Shown here one piece after another: positions 1 to 8,397 of a DNA stretch of 64,000 nt (position 1 is its first letter; each line of letters opens with the position of its first letter). Origin of the DNA: Paraburkholderia agricolaris (GTDB taxonomy: Bacteria; Pseudomonadota; Gammaproteobacteria; Burkholderiales; Burkholderiaceae). The notes beneath the pieces were generated by a model. The model searched no databases. It was not told the origin of the DNA and saw only the letters and a list, made by a program, of their open reading frames with translations. A program made the position numbers and the translations under genes. The stretch is taken from positions 1,488,001-1,552,000 of the forward strand of contig NZ_QPER01000002.1 of assembly GCF_009455635.1 (NCBI RefSeq). The letters are read 5' to 3'.

Positions 1-455
1 AGGTCGGTGCGCCTCTCGACCTCTATTTGAAACCCGCTAATCGCTTCGTGGCGGGATTCATCGGTTCGCCGAAGATGAACTTCATCGAGGTGACCTCGAG
101 TGACGCGCGTGCCGATGGCGTGACCGTTGCCATGCCTGGCGGCGCGTCGGTGCGAGTCGGCGCGCATGAACGGATTACCTCCATGGGACCCGTTACGGTG
201 GGGATCCGTCCGGAGCATCTGCAGATCGTTGAGCCGTCAAGCGCGCATCTCTGTGGCCGCGTGATGCTAGCCGAGCGTCTGGGTGGCGAAACGTATCTGC
301 ATACGCAGATCCCGTCCGGCACTGCACTGGTGAAGATCGATGGAAATTCCCCCGTTCGCGCGGGCGAAAACATCGGTCTGTTCATTCCGGCCGAACGAGC
401 TCATCTCTTTTCGTCGAACGGCGCACGGATTCCGGCGCTTCAACCACAGGCTTGA
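1..455 (+). CDS. ABC transporter ATP-binding protein, C-terminal part (MalK/UgpC type)
   Basis: The reading frame is open from the window edge to a TGA at 453-455, so only the last ~150 residues are present. The segment LYLKPANRFVAGFIGSPKMN followed by VGIRPEHL is the hinge and TOBE regulatory domain found after the nucleotide-binding domain in MalK/UgpC-type ATPases of carbohydrate importers. The Walker and signature motifs lie upstream of the window. The stop is followed one base later by the ATG of an enolase-superfamily enzyme, so the two are cotranscribed. This suggests that the importer brings in the sugar acid which that enzyme uses. Substrate cannot be told from this fragment. Confidence 0.85.
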   Translation, partial: VGAPLDLYLKPANRFVAGFIGSPKMNFIEVTSSDARADGVTVAMPGGASVRVGAHERITSMGPVTVGIRPEHLQIVEPSSAHLCGRVMLAERLGGETYLHTQIPSGTALVKIDGNSPVRAGENIGLFIPAERAHLFSSNGARIPALQPQA

Positions 456-456
456 T

Positions 457-1626
457 ATGACTACATTGCATCCTCTGCAAATCGTCGAGATCCGGCACTG
501 GAAGGTGGCCATGCCGTTTACCACAGCATTGGAGTGGGGCTCGGGAACGCGACCTGCCGTCACCAGATTAATCGTCGAATTGAAACTCGCCAATGGTGTC
601 AAAGGCTATGGCGAGACCATCTGTTTGCTGGATTTCATCGAACCCGTACTTCTCAATACGGTCATTCCGATCGCGCTGCAGCATCGCGCATGCGATGTGG
701 AGCGTTTCACCCGGCATGTTTTCGGCGCCGGCTACTACCACCACAAGCGCGCGGTGGTCATGGCGATGGCGGCGGTCGAGATGGCCATGTGGGATGCACA
801 TGGCCGCGCGGTCGAAACCTCCCTGTCGAAACTGTGGGGTGGTGTTTTCCGCTCACAGGTCGAAGTCTCCGCCTATCTGTTCGGCACAAGTGCGGATGCG
901 TTGAAGTCCGCCGCGCAAAGCTTTCTCGACGATGGGTATCGGAGCTTCAAGGTCAAGATCGGCATGACGCCGGCTTCGGATCTGTCCAATGTGGAAGCCG
1001 TACGATCGGTGGTCGGCGAGCTGCCGCTGCGTGCGGACGTGAATAGCGCCTGGACGCCCGGTACGGCGAGGCGCATGCTCGAGCGTTTGAGACCGTTCGA
1101 CTTGCAGTATGTGGAGCAGCCGCTTGAGCTTGACGACCTCAATGGGCATGCGGAACTGAGATTGATGCAACCGGTGCCGATTGCATTGGACGAGTCGGCC
1201 TATACGCAGGCCGACGTCGGCAACATTGTGCGCAACGCCGCGGCTGACGTGATCCTGCTTGATCCCCACGAAATCGGTGGACTCTGGCAGACAATCAAGG
1301 CCGCGGCGATCGCCGAGGCCGCGGGGATTCCGGTCACATTGCATAGCGGGGGAGAGCTTGGTTTTTCGCAATCGGCCTACATCCACCTGGCGAGCAGTAT
1401 CCCGAACATGTCGATCTCCATCGATTCGGAACGTGCCTATCTTGCCGACGACGTCGTATGCGTACCGCCTCTCGTGAAGGACGGCGTTTTTTCAGCGTCC
1501 GACGATCCGGGGCTGGGCGTGACGCCGGATTTTGCGAAGCTTGACCAATATCGCGTGTCCAGCATTCGAGGCGCTTATCTCGATGCTAGTCGTCCCGGTT
1601 GGTTTTCCACCAAGCCTGCCTACTAG
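457..1626 (+). CDS. Mandelate racemase/muconate lactonizing enzyme family protein (acid-sugar dehydratase or racemase)
   Basis: A 389-residue enolase-superfamily protein. The ATG at 457 lies one base after the preceding stop, which decides the start and implies translational coupling. Visible active-site residues follow the mandelate racemase subgroup: K165-x-K167, metal ligands D194, E220 and D245/E246, and a D269...H296 dyad. This layout abstracts a proton alpha to a carboxylate. The pairing with a sugar-importer ATPase upstream and an SMP-30 lactonase downstream suggests dehydration of an aldonic or aldaric acid. A cycloisomerase role is less likely because the second catalytic lysine of that subgroup is absent. 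Family is certain; substrate is inference. Confidence 0.85.
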   Translation: MTTLHPLQIVEIRHWKVAMPFTTALEWGSGTRPAVTRLIVELKLANGVKGYGETICLLDFIEPVLLNTVIPIALQHRACDVERFTRHVFGAGYYHHKRAVVMAMAAVEMAMWDAHGRAVETSLSKLWGGVFRSQVEVSAYLFGTSADALKSAAQSFLDDGYRSFKVKIGMTPASDLSNVEAVRSVVGELPLRADVNSAWTPGTARRMLERLRPFDLQYVEQPLELDDLNGHAELRLMQPVPIALDESAYTQADVGNIVRNAAADVILLDPHEIGGLWQTIKAAAIAEAAGIPVTLHSGGELGFSQSAYIHLASSIPNMSISIDSERAYLADDVVCVPPLVKDGVFSASDDPGLGVTPDFAKLDQYRVSSIRGAYLDASRPGWFSTKPAY

Positions 1627-1850
1627 GCCATACGAGCCGGACCGACGAGCGGCGCTCGCCCGCAAGTGTCGGCAGCCCTCGCCAGGCTGACGGGATCCGT
1701 AAGGCGGAAAGAGGCGGCGCCGTTGACCAGCACCCGCCGTCTCCCACTGTTCGAAACATTCTTAGGTTCTCCGCTGCGAGAGGTGGGAGCGGCCGGCCAT
1801 GAGGGTCAGGATGACCGGAATCGAGTTACTACCAAATCTGACGAACAAAA

Positions 1851-2777
1851 ATGCCGCGTACTGTGAATCAAATTGCGGATGCTTTTTCCGCGCAAGAAGT
1901 ACAGTCGGAGATTCTGTGTGTAGGACATAGCAGGGCACAACTGGGCGAAGGTCCCGTATGGTCGCCTCAGGAACGATCGCTGTACTGGGTGGATGTCGCT
2001 CTGCACGTGGTACATCGTATTGACCGGGACAATGGTCACGAATCGGCGTTTGCGTTGAGAGACATTGTGAGCGTGGTAACACCAAGTGTGTCCGGCGATC
2101 TGCTGGTTGCAACATCCGGCGGACTACTCATGATGGATGTTGCGAGCGGACGTGCCCGACAACTGAGCCACCCCGAGTCCGGTCAGACCGGCAAGCGTTA
2201 CAACGACGGCAAGTGCGATCGGCTTGGGCGCTTGTGGATCGGATCGATGGATATCAATGCCGCTCAGAACCGCGGCAATCTGTTCCGTGTGTGTGGCGAT
2301 GGGATATGTACGCAGATGGATTCGGGTTTTACGATACCCAATGGCATTGGCTGGAGCCCGGACAACCGGCGCATGTACTTTACCGATACCGGCACCGCGA
2401 CTATTTACCAGTACGACTTTGACCTGGCTTCCGGCAGCATTTCCAATCGCCGGCCGTTGATCGTGTTTGACGAGGCCGACGGCAGACCTGATGGCTTGAC
2501 GGTGGACGCGGACGGTTGTCTGTGGGTTGCCATGTGGGATGGTTGGCACATCGCACGAATTTCGCCCGACGGTCGCCCAATGCTTCGCGTTCGCATGCCG
2601 GTGCCGAGGCCTACGAGTTGTTGCTTTGGTGGGGAAAAACTGGATACGTTGTTTGTGACGAGTGCGTTCATCCGGTTGAGTCAGGAGCAATTGCACCGTG
2701 CTCCTTTGTCCGGTGGCGTGTTCGCTTTTTGCGTGCCGGGGGTGCATGGGCTTCCCGAGTCGCCATTTGCCGGCTAG
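1851..2777 (+). CDS. SMP-30/gluconolactonase family lactonase
   Basis: A 308-residue six-bladed propeller of the SMP-30/regucalcin/gluconolactonase family. The LGEGPVWSP segment carries the first metal-binding Glu. NDGKCDRLGRLWIG, SGFTIPNGIGWSPD and RPDGLTVDADG carry the typical Asn and Asp metal ligands of later blades. Members hydrolyse sugar lactones to aldonic acids. It lies 224 bp after the enolase-family gene on the same strand and would supply that enzyme with an open-chain acid. No clear Shine-Dalgarno precedes the ATG at 1851, so the start is the least certain point. The first ~18 residues before the family core may be a non-conserved extension. Confidence 0.85.
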   Translation: MPRTVNQIADAFSAQEVQSEILCVGHSRAQLGEGPVWSPQERSLYWVDVALHVVHRIDRDNGHESAFALRDIVSVVTPSVSGDLLVATSGGLLMMDVASGRARQLSHPESGQTGKRYNDGKCDRLGRLWIGSMDINAAQNRGNLFRVCGDGICTQMDSGFTIPNGIGWSPDNRRMYFTDTGTATIYQYDFDLASGSISNRRPLIVFDEADGRPDGLTVDADGCLWVAMWDGWHIARISPDGRPMLRVRMPVPRPTSCCFGGEKLDTLFVTSAFIRLSQEQLHRAPLSGGVFAFCVPGVHGLPESPFAG

Positions 2778-2926
2778 TCCGGCTGTTTTGCCATCGCATG
2801 GATGAGGCCGCTCCGGAATCACGTTGTTCAGATCATCTGATCGAGGCTTCTGCCTGTCGCAAGCCTGGTGCGGTTGGGTATTCGCACCGTAGCCATAGAA
2901 TTCCCCAGTTTGCGACAGGCCGCTGA

Positions 2927-3811
2927 CTAAAGCATGTCAATCCACGCAGTAACCGCGGCGTTCATGTCGTCGCTGCGGTCCTGCATGATCCAATGGCCCG
3001 TGTTGGACCAAAGGTCGACTTTCGATTTCGGATGCACGAACCAGGAGCGCATGCGCCTCGCCTGCTCTGGGTCACGGCACAGGTGATTAACTGGAACCGT
3101 AAGGCTCTTGCAGAACGTGGCGCTCGCTTCTTCAATACCCACCTGATCGCTGCCAAAGAACAGGGGGGCAAAGGATTCGCGGACAACATGCGCGGGCATG
3201 CCCTCGGCGCGCCGCGTGTGCCAACGCTTGTATGCCGGATCAGTGCGGCGATCATAGACCAGTTCGAACAGGGCCGGGGCCACCACACCAGGGTCGCCGG
3301 TGCTCAGATCCTGACTGGTTTTCGCAAAAAGCCTGGCAGCGGCGTAGGAAAGGCCGAGCGCGCCGTCGACGGACACAACGGCACTGACCAGGTCCGGCCG
3401 CCTGGCGGCGAGTCGGGCGGCGATCTGCCCACCCATCGAATGCCCCACGATAATGAACTTCTGGCCTGGATATTTCTTCACGATAAACGTCTCGATGTCC
3501 GAGACATAATCCGCGGGCGTGTACGCACCCGGCGGCATGACCTCCGATCTGCCATGTCCGCGCAGATCGACAGCGACGACACGATATTTGCTTTCGAAGT
3601 ACGGCAGTTGCCAACTCCAGTCATGGGAATCGCAAGTCCAGCCGTGGAGAAACATCACGTTCTTGCCTTTGCCTCGCTCCGTCGAGAACAACGCTGCCGG
3701 CGATCCGGGCGTTGCATATGCCGTACGGCCTCCCAGAGCGCCTGCAACAGCCGCCACACCGGCGATCTTGAGCATGCCCCGCCGGGAGAGTTCATGTTTC
3801 GCAATTACCAT
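2927..3811 (-). CDS. Tat-exported alpha/beta hydrolase
   Basis: A 294-residue alpha/beta-fold hydrolase. The N terminus carries a twin-arginine signal, SRRGMLKIAG, followed by an Ala/Gly-rich hydrophobic stretch ending in an AYA cleavage site, so the enzyme should be exported folded. HGW supplies the oxyanion region, GHSMGG at ~123-128 holds the nucleophile Ser125, and NTGHWI near the C terminus holds the catalytic His. The substrate is unknown; relatives include haloperoxidase-like esterases and C-C hydrolases. The start has AAGGAT about six bases upstream. It is divergent from an HxlR regulator, which probably controls it. Confidence 0.85.
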   Translation of the reverse strand: MVIAKHELSRRGMLKIAGVAAVAGALGGRTAYATPGSPAALFSTERGKGKNVMFLHGWTCDSHDWSWQLPYFESKYRVVAVDLRGHGRSEVMPPGAYTPADYVSDIETFIVKKYPGQKFIIVGHSMGGQIAARLAARRPDLVSAVVSVDGALGLSYAAARLFAKTSQDLSTGDPGVVAPALFELVYDRRTDPAYKRWHTRRAEGMPAHVVRESFAPLFFGSDQVGIEEASATFCKSLTVPVNHLCRDPEQARRMRSWFVHPKSKVDLWSNTGHWIMQDRSDDMNAAVTAWIDML

Positions 3812-3909
3812 TCGGTATCCTTATTAGCAACAGGTGTATCAAACGCCTGCCTGGCTCGGCTGGGTGATGCCGGGTTCGAAGCAATCAGGCTGACTTCATG
3901 TTATACGTT

Positions 3910-3953
3910 GTATATCTACGGTCAATTACGCACCTTCAGGTGCGCAGATATAC
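3910..3953 (+). promoter_or_regulatory. Nested inverted repeat, probable HxlR-family operator
   Basis: Two perfect inverted repeats are nested. The outer arms are GTATATCT (3910-3917) and AGATATAC (3946-3953). The inner arms are CGCACCT (3929-3935) and AGGTGCG (3938-3944). The right outer arm abuts the Shine-Dalgarno of the HxlR gene (AGGAGGA, 3954-3960). The position between divergent genes suggests autoregulation and control of the hydrolase. Confidence 0.55.
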
Positions 3954-3967
3954 AGGAGGATACCGGG

Positions 3968-4345
3968 ATGGCATGTGAGGTCGATGAGGTCTTCTTTGCG
4001 GACTGCGCTGCACGCTCGTTCTTCGATCAGGTGGCGAATAAATGGTCGGTTATGATCCTTACGCTTCTCACCGAGAAGCCGACACGCTTCAATGAGATCA
4101 AGCGGAGGCTGGAAGGCATCACGCACAAGGCGCTCACGCAGGCCTTGAGGCGGCTCGAACGGAATGGCCTGATCGCTAGGGAGGTGCTTGCTACCTCGCC
4201 GGTAGCGGTCGAATACTCGATCACGGAACTCGGGCGTACCCTGCAAGTACCGTTCGGAGCGGTATATGCCTGGTCTATCGATCACTTGCATGAGATTGAA
4301 CTGGCGCAAGAGGCCTATGACCAGCATGCACCGCGAGGGCAATAG
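3968..4345 (+). CDS. HxlR-family winged-helix transcriptional regulator
   Basis: A 125-residue protein of the HxlR family. A conserved Cys (C14, AARSFFDQVANKWSV) precedes the signature NKWSVMILTLL, followed by the wing region GITHKALTQALRRLERNGL and PVAVEYSITELG. The ATG at 3968 is chosen because AGGAGGA lies eight bases upstream; the same frame is open much further upstream, but that part overlaps the antisense hydrolase. HxlR proteins are dimeric and often sense reactive aldehydes, quinones or oxidants through the N-terminal Cys. The divergent arrangement over a nested palindrome suggests control of itself and the exported hydrolase. Confidence 0.9.
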   Translation: MACEVDEVFFADCAARSFFDQVANKWSVMILTLLTEKPTRFNEIKRRLEGITHKALTQALRRLERNGLIAREVLATSPVAVEYSITELGRTLQVPFGAVYAWSIDHLHEIELAQEAYDQHAPRGQ

Positions 4346-4382
4346 CAAGAGCCGTCCGCGGGGTTAGTCTGGCGATGGCGAT

Positions 4383-5261
4383 TTACTTGCGGGCGTCCTT
4401 ATCGGTGTAATGGGTTTCACGACCGATGTAGTGGACCAGAAACTCCATAACAGCTTTGATCGCGGGCGTACGGCGCAGGTCGGGGTAGGTCACCAGCCAC
4501 AGCCCGGTTTCGGGCGGCTCGGATCCAATGTCCAGCCGGACCAGTTCAGCGTCGTTGTCGCCGATCATCGTGGGCAGAAGCGCGACGCCCACGCCGTTGC
4601 GTGCGGCCATCTGCTGCCCAGTCGCATCGCTCGCTTCGAATACGATGGGCCGCCCGCCGATATTTTTGCGTAGCCACTTTTGATGTTTCACATGGTCCAG
4701 CGACGAGTCATAGACGATGAACTCCCATTGCGCGGAAGGGCGAGCCGCATAGGCACGGCTGGCATATAGACCAAACCGGATTGTGCCTACGCGCCGTGCA
4801 ACGAGACTGCCTTCCTCGGGCTTGACCATCCGAACAGCAATATCCGCGACGCCTCGATCCAGCGGTGCTATGTCGGGCGATCCCTCCATCACGATCTTCA
4901 AGGCCGGATGCGATTCACGGAACGTGCGTATGTGCGGTGCGATGCAGTAGTTACCCACCGTAGGCGGCACGCTGATACGGACCGTTCCGGACAGCGTGGA
5001 CGACGCCCGCAGCGCGTATGTTTCAACTGTCCCGGCGCCGTGGGCCATTGATCGGGCGAGCATGGCGATGGCCTTTCCATCCTCGGTCAAACGGGTGCTG
5101 CGGGGGAGCCGGTGAATCAGTTTCAGTCCGAGCGCCGACTCCAGAGACGTTACACGCCGCCCAACGGTGGCGTGTTCGACTGACAGTTTGCTTGCCGCGC
5201 CTGAGAGCGTCCCGGTGTCCGCAAGTACCAGAAAGTACTGCAAATCTTGCCAGTCGAACAT
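4383..5261 (-). CDS. LysR-family transcriptional regulator
   Basis: A 292-residue LysR-type regulator. The N-terminal helix-turn-helix spans roughly residues 1-60 (DLQYFLVLADTGTLSGAASK ... VGRRVTSLESALG). The effector-binding domain follows, with LSGTVRISVPPTVGNY at its start and NGVGVALLPTMIGD near its end. It is divergent from the NIPSNAP-family gene with 116 bp between the two starts, the usual arrangement of a LysR gene and its target. No effector can be inferred. Confidence 0.9.
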   Translation of the reverse strand: MFDWQDLQYFLVLADTGTLSGAASKLSVEHATVGRRVTSLESALGLKLIHRLPRSTRLTEDGKAIAMLARSMAHGAGTVETYALRASSTLSGTVRISVPPTVGNYCIAPHIRTFRESHPALKIVMEGSPDIAPLDRGVADIAVRMVKPEEGSLVARRVGTIRFGLYASRAYAARPSAQWEFIVYDSSLDHVKHQKWLRKNIGGRPIVFEASDATGQQMAARNGVGVALLPTMIGDNDAELVRLDIGSEPPETGLWLVTYPDLRRTPAIKAVMEFLVHYIGRETHYTDKDARK

Positions 5262-5377
5262 AGCGATTTTTTAACAGAGTTTGTGAACCGATGAGGAATT
5301 CCCAGGCGACCAGGGTAAGTCTAGTCTCGTTTGTGGCGGTCGACTGAAGACCACTCACGGACTTAGGAGAATCTGAC

Positions 5378-5989
5378 ATGCTCTACGAACTGGTTACCTT
5401 GTCGTCGCATATTCTGAAGCTGCCGGAGGTGATCGCGAACGCGGAAGCCTACCTCAATCATCCCGAAACCACAGGTTGCCGGCTCGGCGCATGGGCCTCG
5501 GAAAACGGGCGGCTAGGGAGCGTGCGCATTCTGCGAGGGTTCGCCGATGCTGGGGAATTGTCTCAGGAAAGAACGCGCGCGTTACATCACGCCAACCCTT
5601 TCGGTGCGGCTGGCAGCACCTGTACGATCGAGATGGAGAGCTACGCCGGCTTTCCTTTCCTTCCTCCCGTCGAACCGGGGTCGTTCGGCAGGTACTACGA
5701 GTTTCGCACCTACTGGCTAAGACCAGGTGGACTGGCGCCTACTATTGCGGCGTGGCAGGCCGCGATGCCTGAGCGGTCAAAACGCTCCCCTCTGACAATC
5801 AATATGTACGCGCTTGACGGCGTGCCGCGCATCACGCACATATGGCCTTGGCAAAGCCTGGATGAACGCATCGCGATACGTGCAAAGTCTTTCGCCGATG
5901 GAATCTGGCCACCCGTAGGCGGCCCTGAGAATTTCTATGAGGCGACGTCCACGATCTGGATACCGACGATCAATTCGCCACTGCGGTGA
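5378..5989 (+). CDS. NIPSNAP family protein
   Basis: A 203-residue protein of two NIPSNAP-type ferredoxin-like repeats. The second repeat is clear: YYEFRTYWLRPGGLAPTIAAW with the later HIWPWQSLDERI. The first begins at MLYELVTLSSHI. TTAGGAGAATCTGAC ahead of the ATG gives a strong ribosome binding site. Bacterial NIPSNAP proteins have no settled biochemical role but are common in catabolic or detoxification operons under LysR control, as here. It stands alone, divergent from the LysR gene. Confidence 0.85.
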   Translation: MLYELVTLSSHILKLPEVIANAEAYLNHPETTGCRLGAWASENGRLGSVRILRGFADAGELSQERTRALHHANPFGAAGSTCTIEMESYAGFPFLPPVEPGSFGRYYEFRTYWLRPGGLAPTIAAWQAAMPERSKRSPLTINMYALDGVPRITHIWPWQSLDERIAIRAKSFADGIWPPVGGPENFYEATSTIWIPTINSPLR

Positions 5990-6031
5990 CACGGGTTCTG
6001 TTGCGATCCCGCACCGTAGTTCTCGCATCGA

Positions 6032-7480
6032 TCAACTTTCCTCCGCGAGCTTTGCTGCGGCAAAACCGTTCATTGGTGCGTCAGCAGCGTCACGCAAATC
6101 ATCGAGATCACGCCCACGTGTTTCCGGTGTGAAATAGGTCGTTACCACGCCGATCAAACTAAGAATCGCGACGTAGCTGGCAAGCGGAATCCACGCCAGA
6201 AGCGTCCCTTCGTGTCCACCCCAATGCACCGTCGCCCAGGCGATGATGGATGCGCCGACGAGTGGCGCCACGCCGCCTGCGATCACAGCCGACACTTCGC
6301 GTCCCACCGCCACGCCGGCATAGCGATGCTGCGCGCCAAAGAGCTCCGGCAGCAATGCACCCTGCGTCGCGAACATGCCCCAGACGCCGGCCAGCGCGAC
6401 GCATAACATCGCAATGCTTGCCGTGGCGTTGCCGAGGCTCAGCACCCACCAGGTCGGATAGGCCAGCAGCAATTGATAAAAAGCGAAGGCGCGATAGACG
6501 GGGATGCGTCCGAACCGGTCGCTCGCCATGCCGGCCAGCGGAATGATGATCGCCCCCGAGGCGCCGGCGAGCAGCAGGGCGATAGGGCCGATCTGGCCTT
6601 TGAGGCCGGTCGCGGTCGCGATGTAGCTGATAGCGAGCGATTGATAGATCGACGAACCGCCGTTCTCGGCCATGCGCATGCCGATGACCTTGAGAAGCGT
6701 CGGTTTCGAATGCTGAATGAGGTGCTTCAACGGATTCTCGTTGACCTCGCTTCGCGCTTCGAGTTTGGCAAACGACGGCGACTCCTTGAGCTTCAGCCGG
6801 ATCCAGATCGCTACCGCGATGATCACAGCGCTCAGCAGGAACGGTACACGCCACAGCCAGCTTTGCGAAAGGTCTTCGACGCGGACCAATGCGAAGTAGA
6901 TCGCAGCCGCCATCACGGTGCCGAGCAACACGCCCATGAACGGCAACGCGGCGAAATAGCCGCGCCGTTTGGCTGGCGCATACTCGGCCATCAACACGGC
7001 AGCGCCTGCCTGCTCGGCGCCGGCGCCCAGTCCCTGCAGCAAGCGGCATCCCACGAGCAGGATCGGCGCCCAGATGCCAGCGGACGCATAGGTGGGCAAA
7101 ACGCCGATGAGCGTGCTGGCGATGCCCATCAAAAGGATCGTCGCCATCAGAACGAACCGGCGTCCATAACGGTCGCCGAGCGTGCCGAAGATAATGCCGC
7201 CCACCGGCCGGATGGCGAAGCCCAGAAAGTACGCGCCGAAGCTCGCGATCAGTCCGATGGCCGGCGTGCTGGACGGAAAGAAGAGCGGCCCGAAGATCAG
7301 CGCCGACGCGAGGTTGTACAGCGCGAAGTCATAATATTCGAGCGCGCTGCCGAGCGACGCAGCCCATGCGGCGCGATACAGGTCGGCGTTTGTGACTTCG
7401 TGCTTGCCGCCATTGGCGCGAGCGCCGGTGGCATGACCTGGGCTGCGCGGGCCCATTGCAACGGTTTGCTGGTTTTTCAT
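6032..7480 (-). CDS. MFS transporter, metabolite:H+ symporter (MHS) family, shikimate-like
   Basis: A 482-residue polytopic transporter with about 12 hydrophobic segments. SALEYYDFALYNLASALIFG at the first helix and the GDRYGRR loop between helices 2 and 3 are typical of the MHS family (shikimate, alpha-ketoglutarate, proline/betaine carriers). The frame is open upstream, but ATG at 7480 is preceded by GGAGGA seven bases away and is preferred. It follows a shikimate-dehydrogenase-like gene by 58 bp on the same strand, so a quinate, shikimate or related cyclic acid is a plausible substrate. That substrate is inferred from context only. Confidence 0.85.
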   Translation of the reverse strand: MKNQQTVAMGPRSPGHATGARANGGKHEVTNADLYRAAWAASLGSALEYYDFALYNLASALIFGPLFFPSSTPAIGLIASFGAYFLGFAIRPVGGIIFGTLGDRYGRRFVLMATILLMGIASTLIGVLPTYASAGIWAPILLVGCRLLQGLGAGAEQAGAAVLMAEYAPAKRRGYFAALPFMGVLLGTVMAAAIYFALVRVEDLSQSWLWRVPFLLSAVIIAVAIWIRLKLKESPSFAKLEARSEVNENPLKHLIQHSKPTLLKVIGMRMAENGGSSIYQSLAISYIATATGLKGQIGPIALLLAGASGAIIIPLAGMASDRFGRIPVYRAFAFYQLLLAYPTWWVLSLGNATASIAMLCVALAGVWGMFATQGALLPELFGAQHRYAGVAVGREVSAVIAGGVAPLVGASIIAWATVHWGGHEGTLLAWIPLASYVAILSLIGVVTTYFTPETRGRDLDDLRDAADAPMNGFAAAKLAEES

Positions 7481-7538
7481 CTTGTCGTCTCCTCCAATCG
7501 GGAATGCCATTTCGGTCACTCATGACCCGAATGCTCCT

Positions 7539-8363
7539 CTAGCCCACGCGTGCAATCTCGTCGAGCAACGCCGTGCTCATCGTATCGAGCGGCGCGGGCT
7601 TGCCCGTGTAAAGCTCGATCTGACCGCAGAATTGATGCAGCAGCATCCGCGTGCCATCGACGACGCGGCATCCAAGCTCAGCGGCGTCGCAAATCAGCTT
7701 GGTGCGCACGGGGATAAACGCCGCGTCCATTACGAACAGATGTGCTGCGAGTTGTTCGGACTTCAGTGGATTGACGCCGGGCGCACGGAAGCCGGCGGCT
7801 GTTGCATTGACCAGGCCGTCGAAGCCGGCCGCGTCGAAATCGTTCAGATCGCCGCCGAAAGCAAGGCCGAAGTGGCGGGCGAGTTCTTCTCCACGCGAGG
7901 CGGTGCGGTTGAATACCGTGATCTCCGCGCCCGCGCGCCGTACGCCCCAGGCGATCGCGCGCGCCGCGCCGCCCGCGCCGAGCAGCGCGATACGGCGGCC
8001 CGGTAGCGAGGTCACTTCTTCGAGCGCGCGCACCGCGCCTGTGCAGTCGGTGTTGTAGCCGGTCAAGTGGCCGTCGCGATTGTCGATCGTATTCACGGCG
8101 CCGATTTCGCGCGCCGTTTCGTCGAGCGCGTCGAGGTAGGGAATGACGGCCTGTTTGTGCGGCATCGTCACATTCAAGCCGCGAATGCCGAGCGTGCGCA
8201 TCGCGTTGATCGCACCGGCGACGTCCTCTATACCGAAGCTCACAAATGTATAGTCGACGCCGAGCGCCTGATAAGCCGCGTTGTGCACCTTGACGTTGAA
8301 CGTGAATGGCTGGCCGGCGAGCGAGCCGCATAGCGTCGGAATCGAGTGAGGCATGAAGCGCAT
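7539..8363 (-). CDS. Shikimate dehydrogenase family protein (AroE/quinate dehydrogenase-like)
   Basis: A 274-residue shikimate/quinate dehydrogenase homologue. Catalytic Lys70 (NVTMPHK), substrate-binding Asn91 (GAVNT) and Asp106 (YNTD) are present, as are the dinucleotide loop GAGGAAR and the NADP-type NRTASR. The usual shikimate-binding Ser-x-Ser near the N terminus is replaced: the segment reads GQPFTFNVKVHNAAY, with Thr and Asn at the two serine positions. It is therefore probably a catabolic paralogue rather than the housekeeping AroE. It lies between an exported propeller protein and an MHS transporter in one operon. Quinate or another cyclitol acid is possible. Confidence 0.85.
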   Translation of the reverse strand: MRFMPHSIPTLCGSLAGQPFTFNVKVHNAAYQALGVDYTFVSFGIEDVAGAINAMRTLGIRGLNVTMPHKQAVIPYLDALDETAREIGAVNTIDNRDGHLTGYNTDCTGAVRALEEVTSLPGRRIALLGAGGAARAIAWGVRRAGAEITVFNRTASRGEELARHFGLAFGGDLNDFDAAGFDGLVNATAAGFRAPGVNPLKSEQLAAHLFVMDAAFIPVRTKLICDAAELGCRVVDGTRMLLHQFCGQIELYTGKPAPLDTMSTALLDEIARVG

Positions 8364-8397
8364 GGGCTATTTCCCTGTTGTGTTCAGTTGACGATGG

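Noticed and set aside
2993..3967. Upstream extension of the HxlR frame
   Set aside because: The extra N-terminal part is antisense to the Tat-hydrolase and unrelated to HxlR. A strong ribosome binding site supports the start at 3968.
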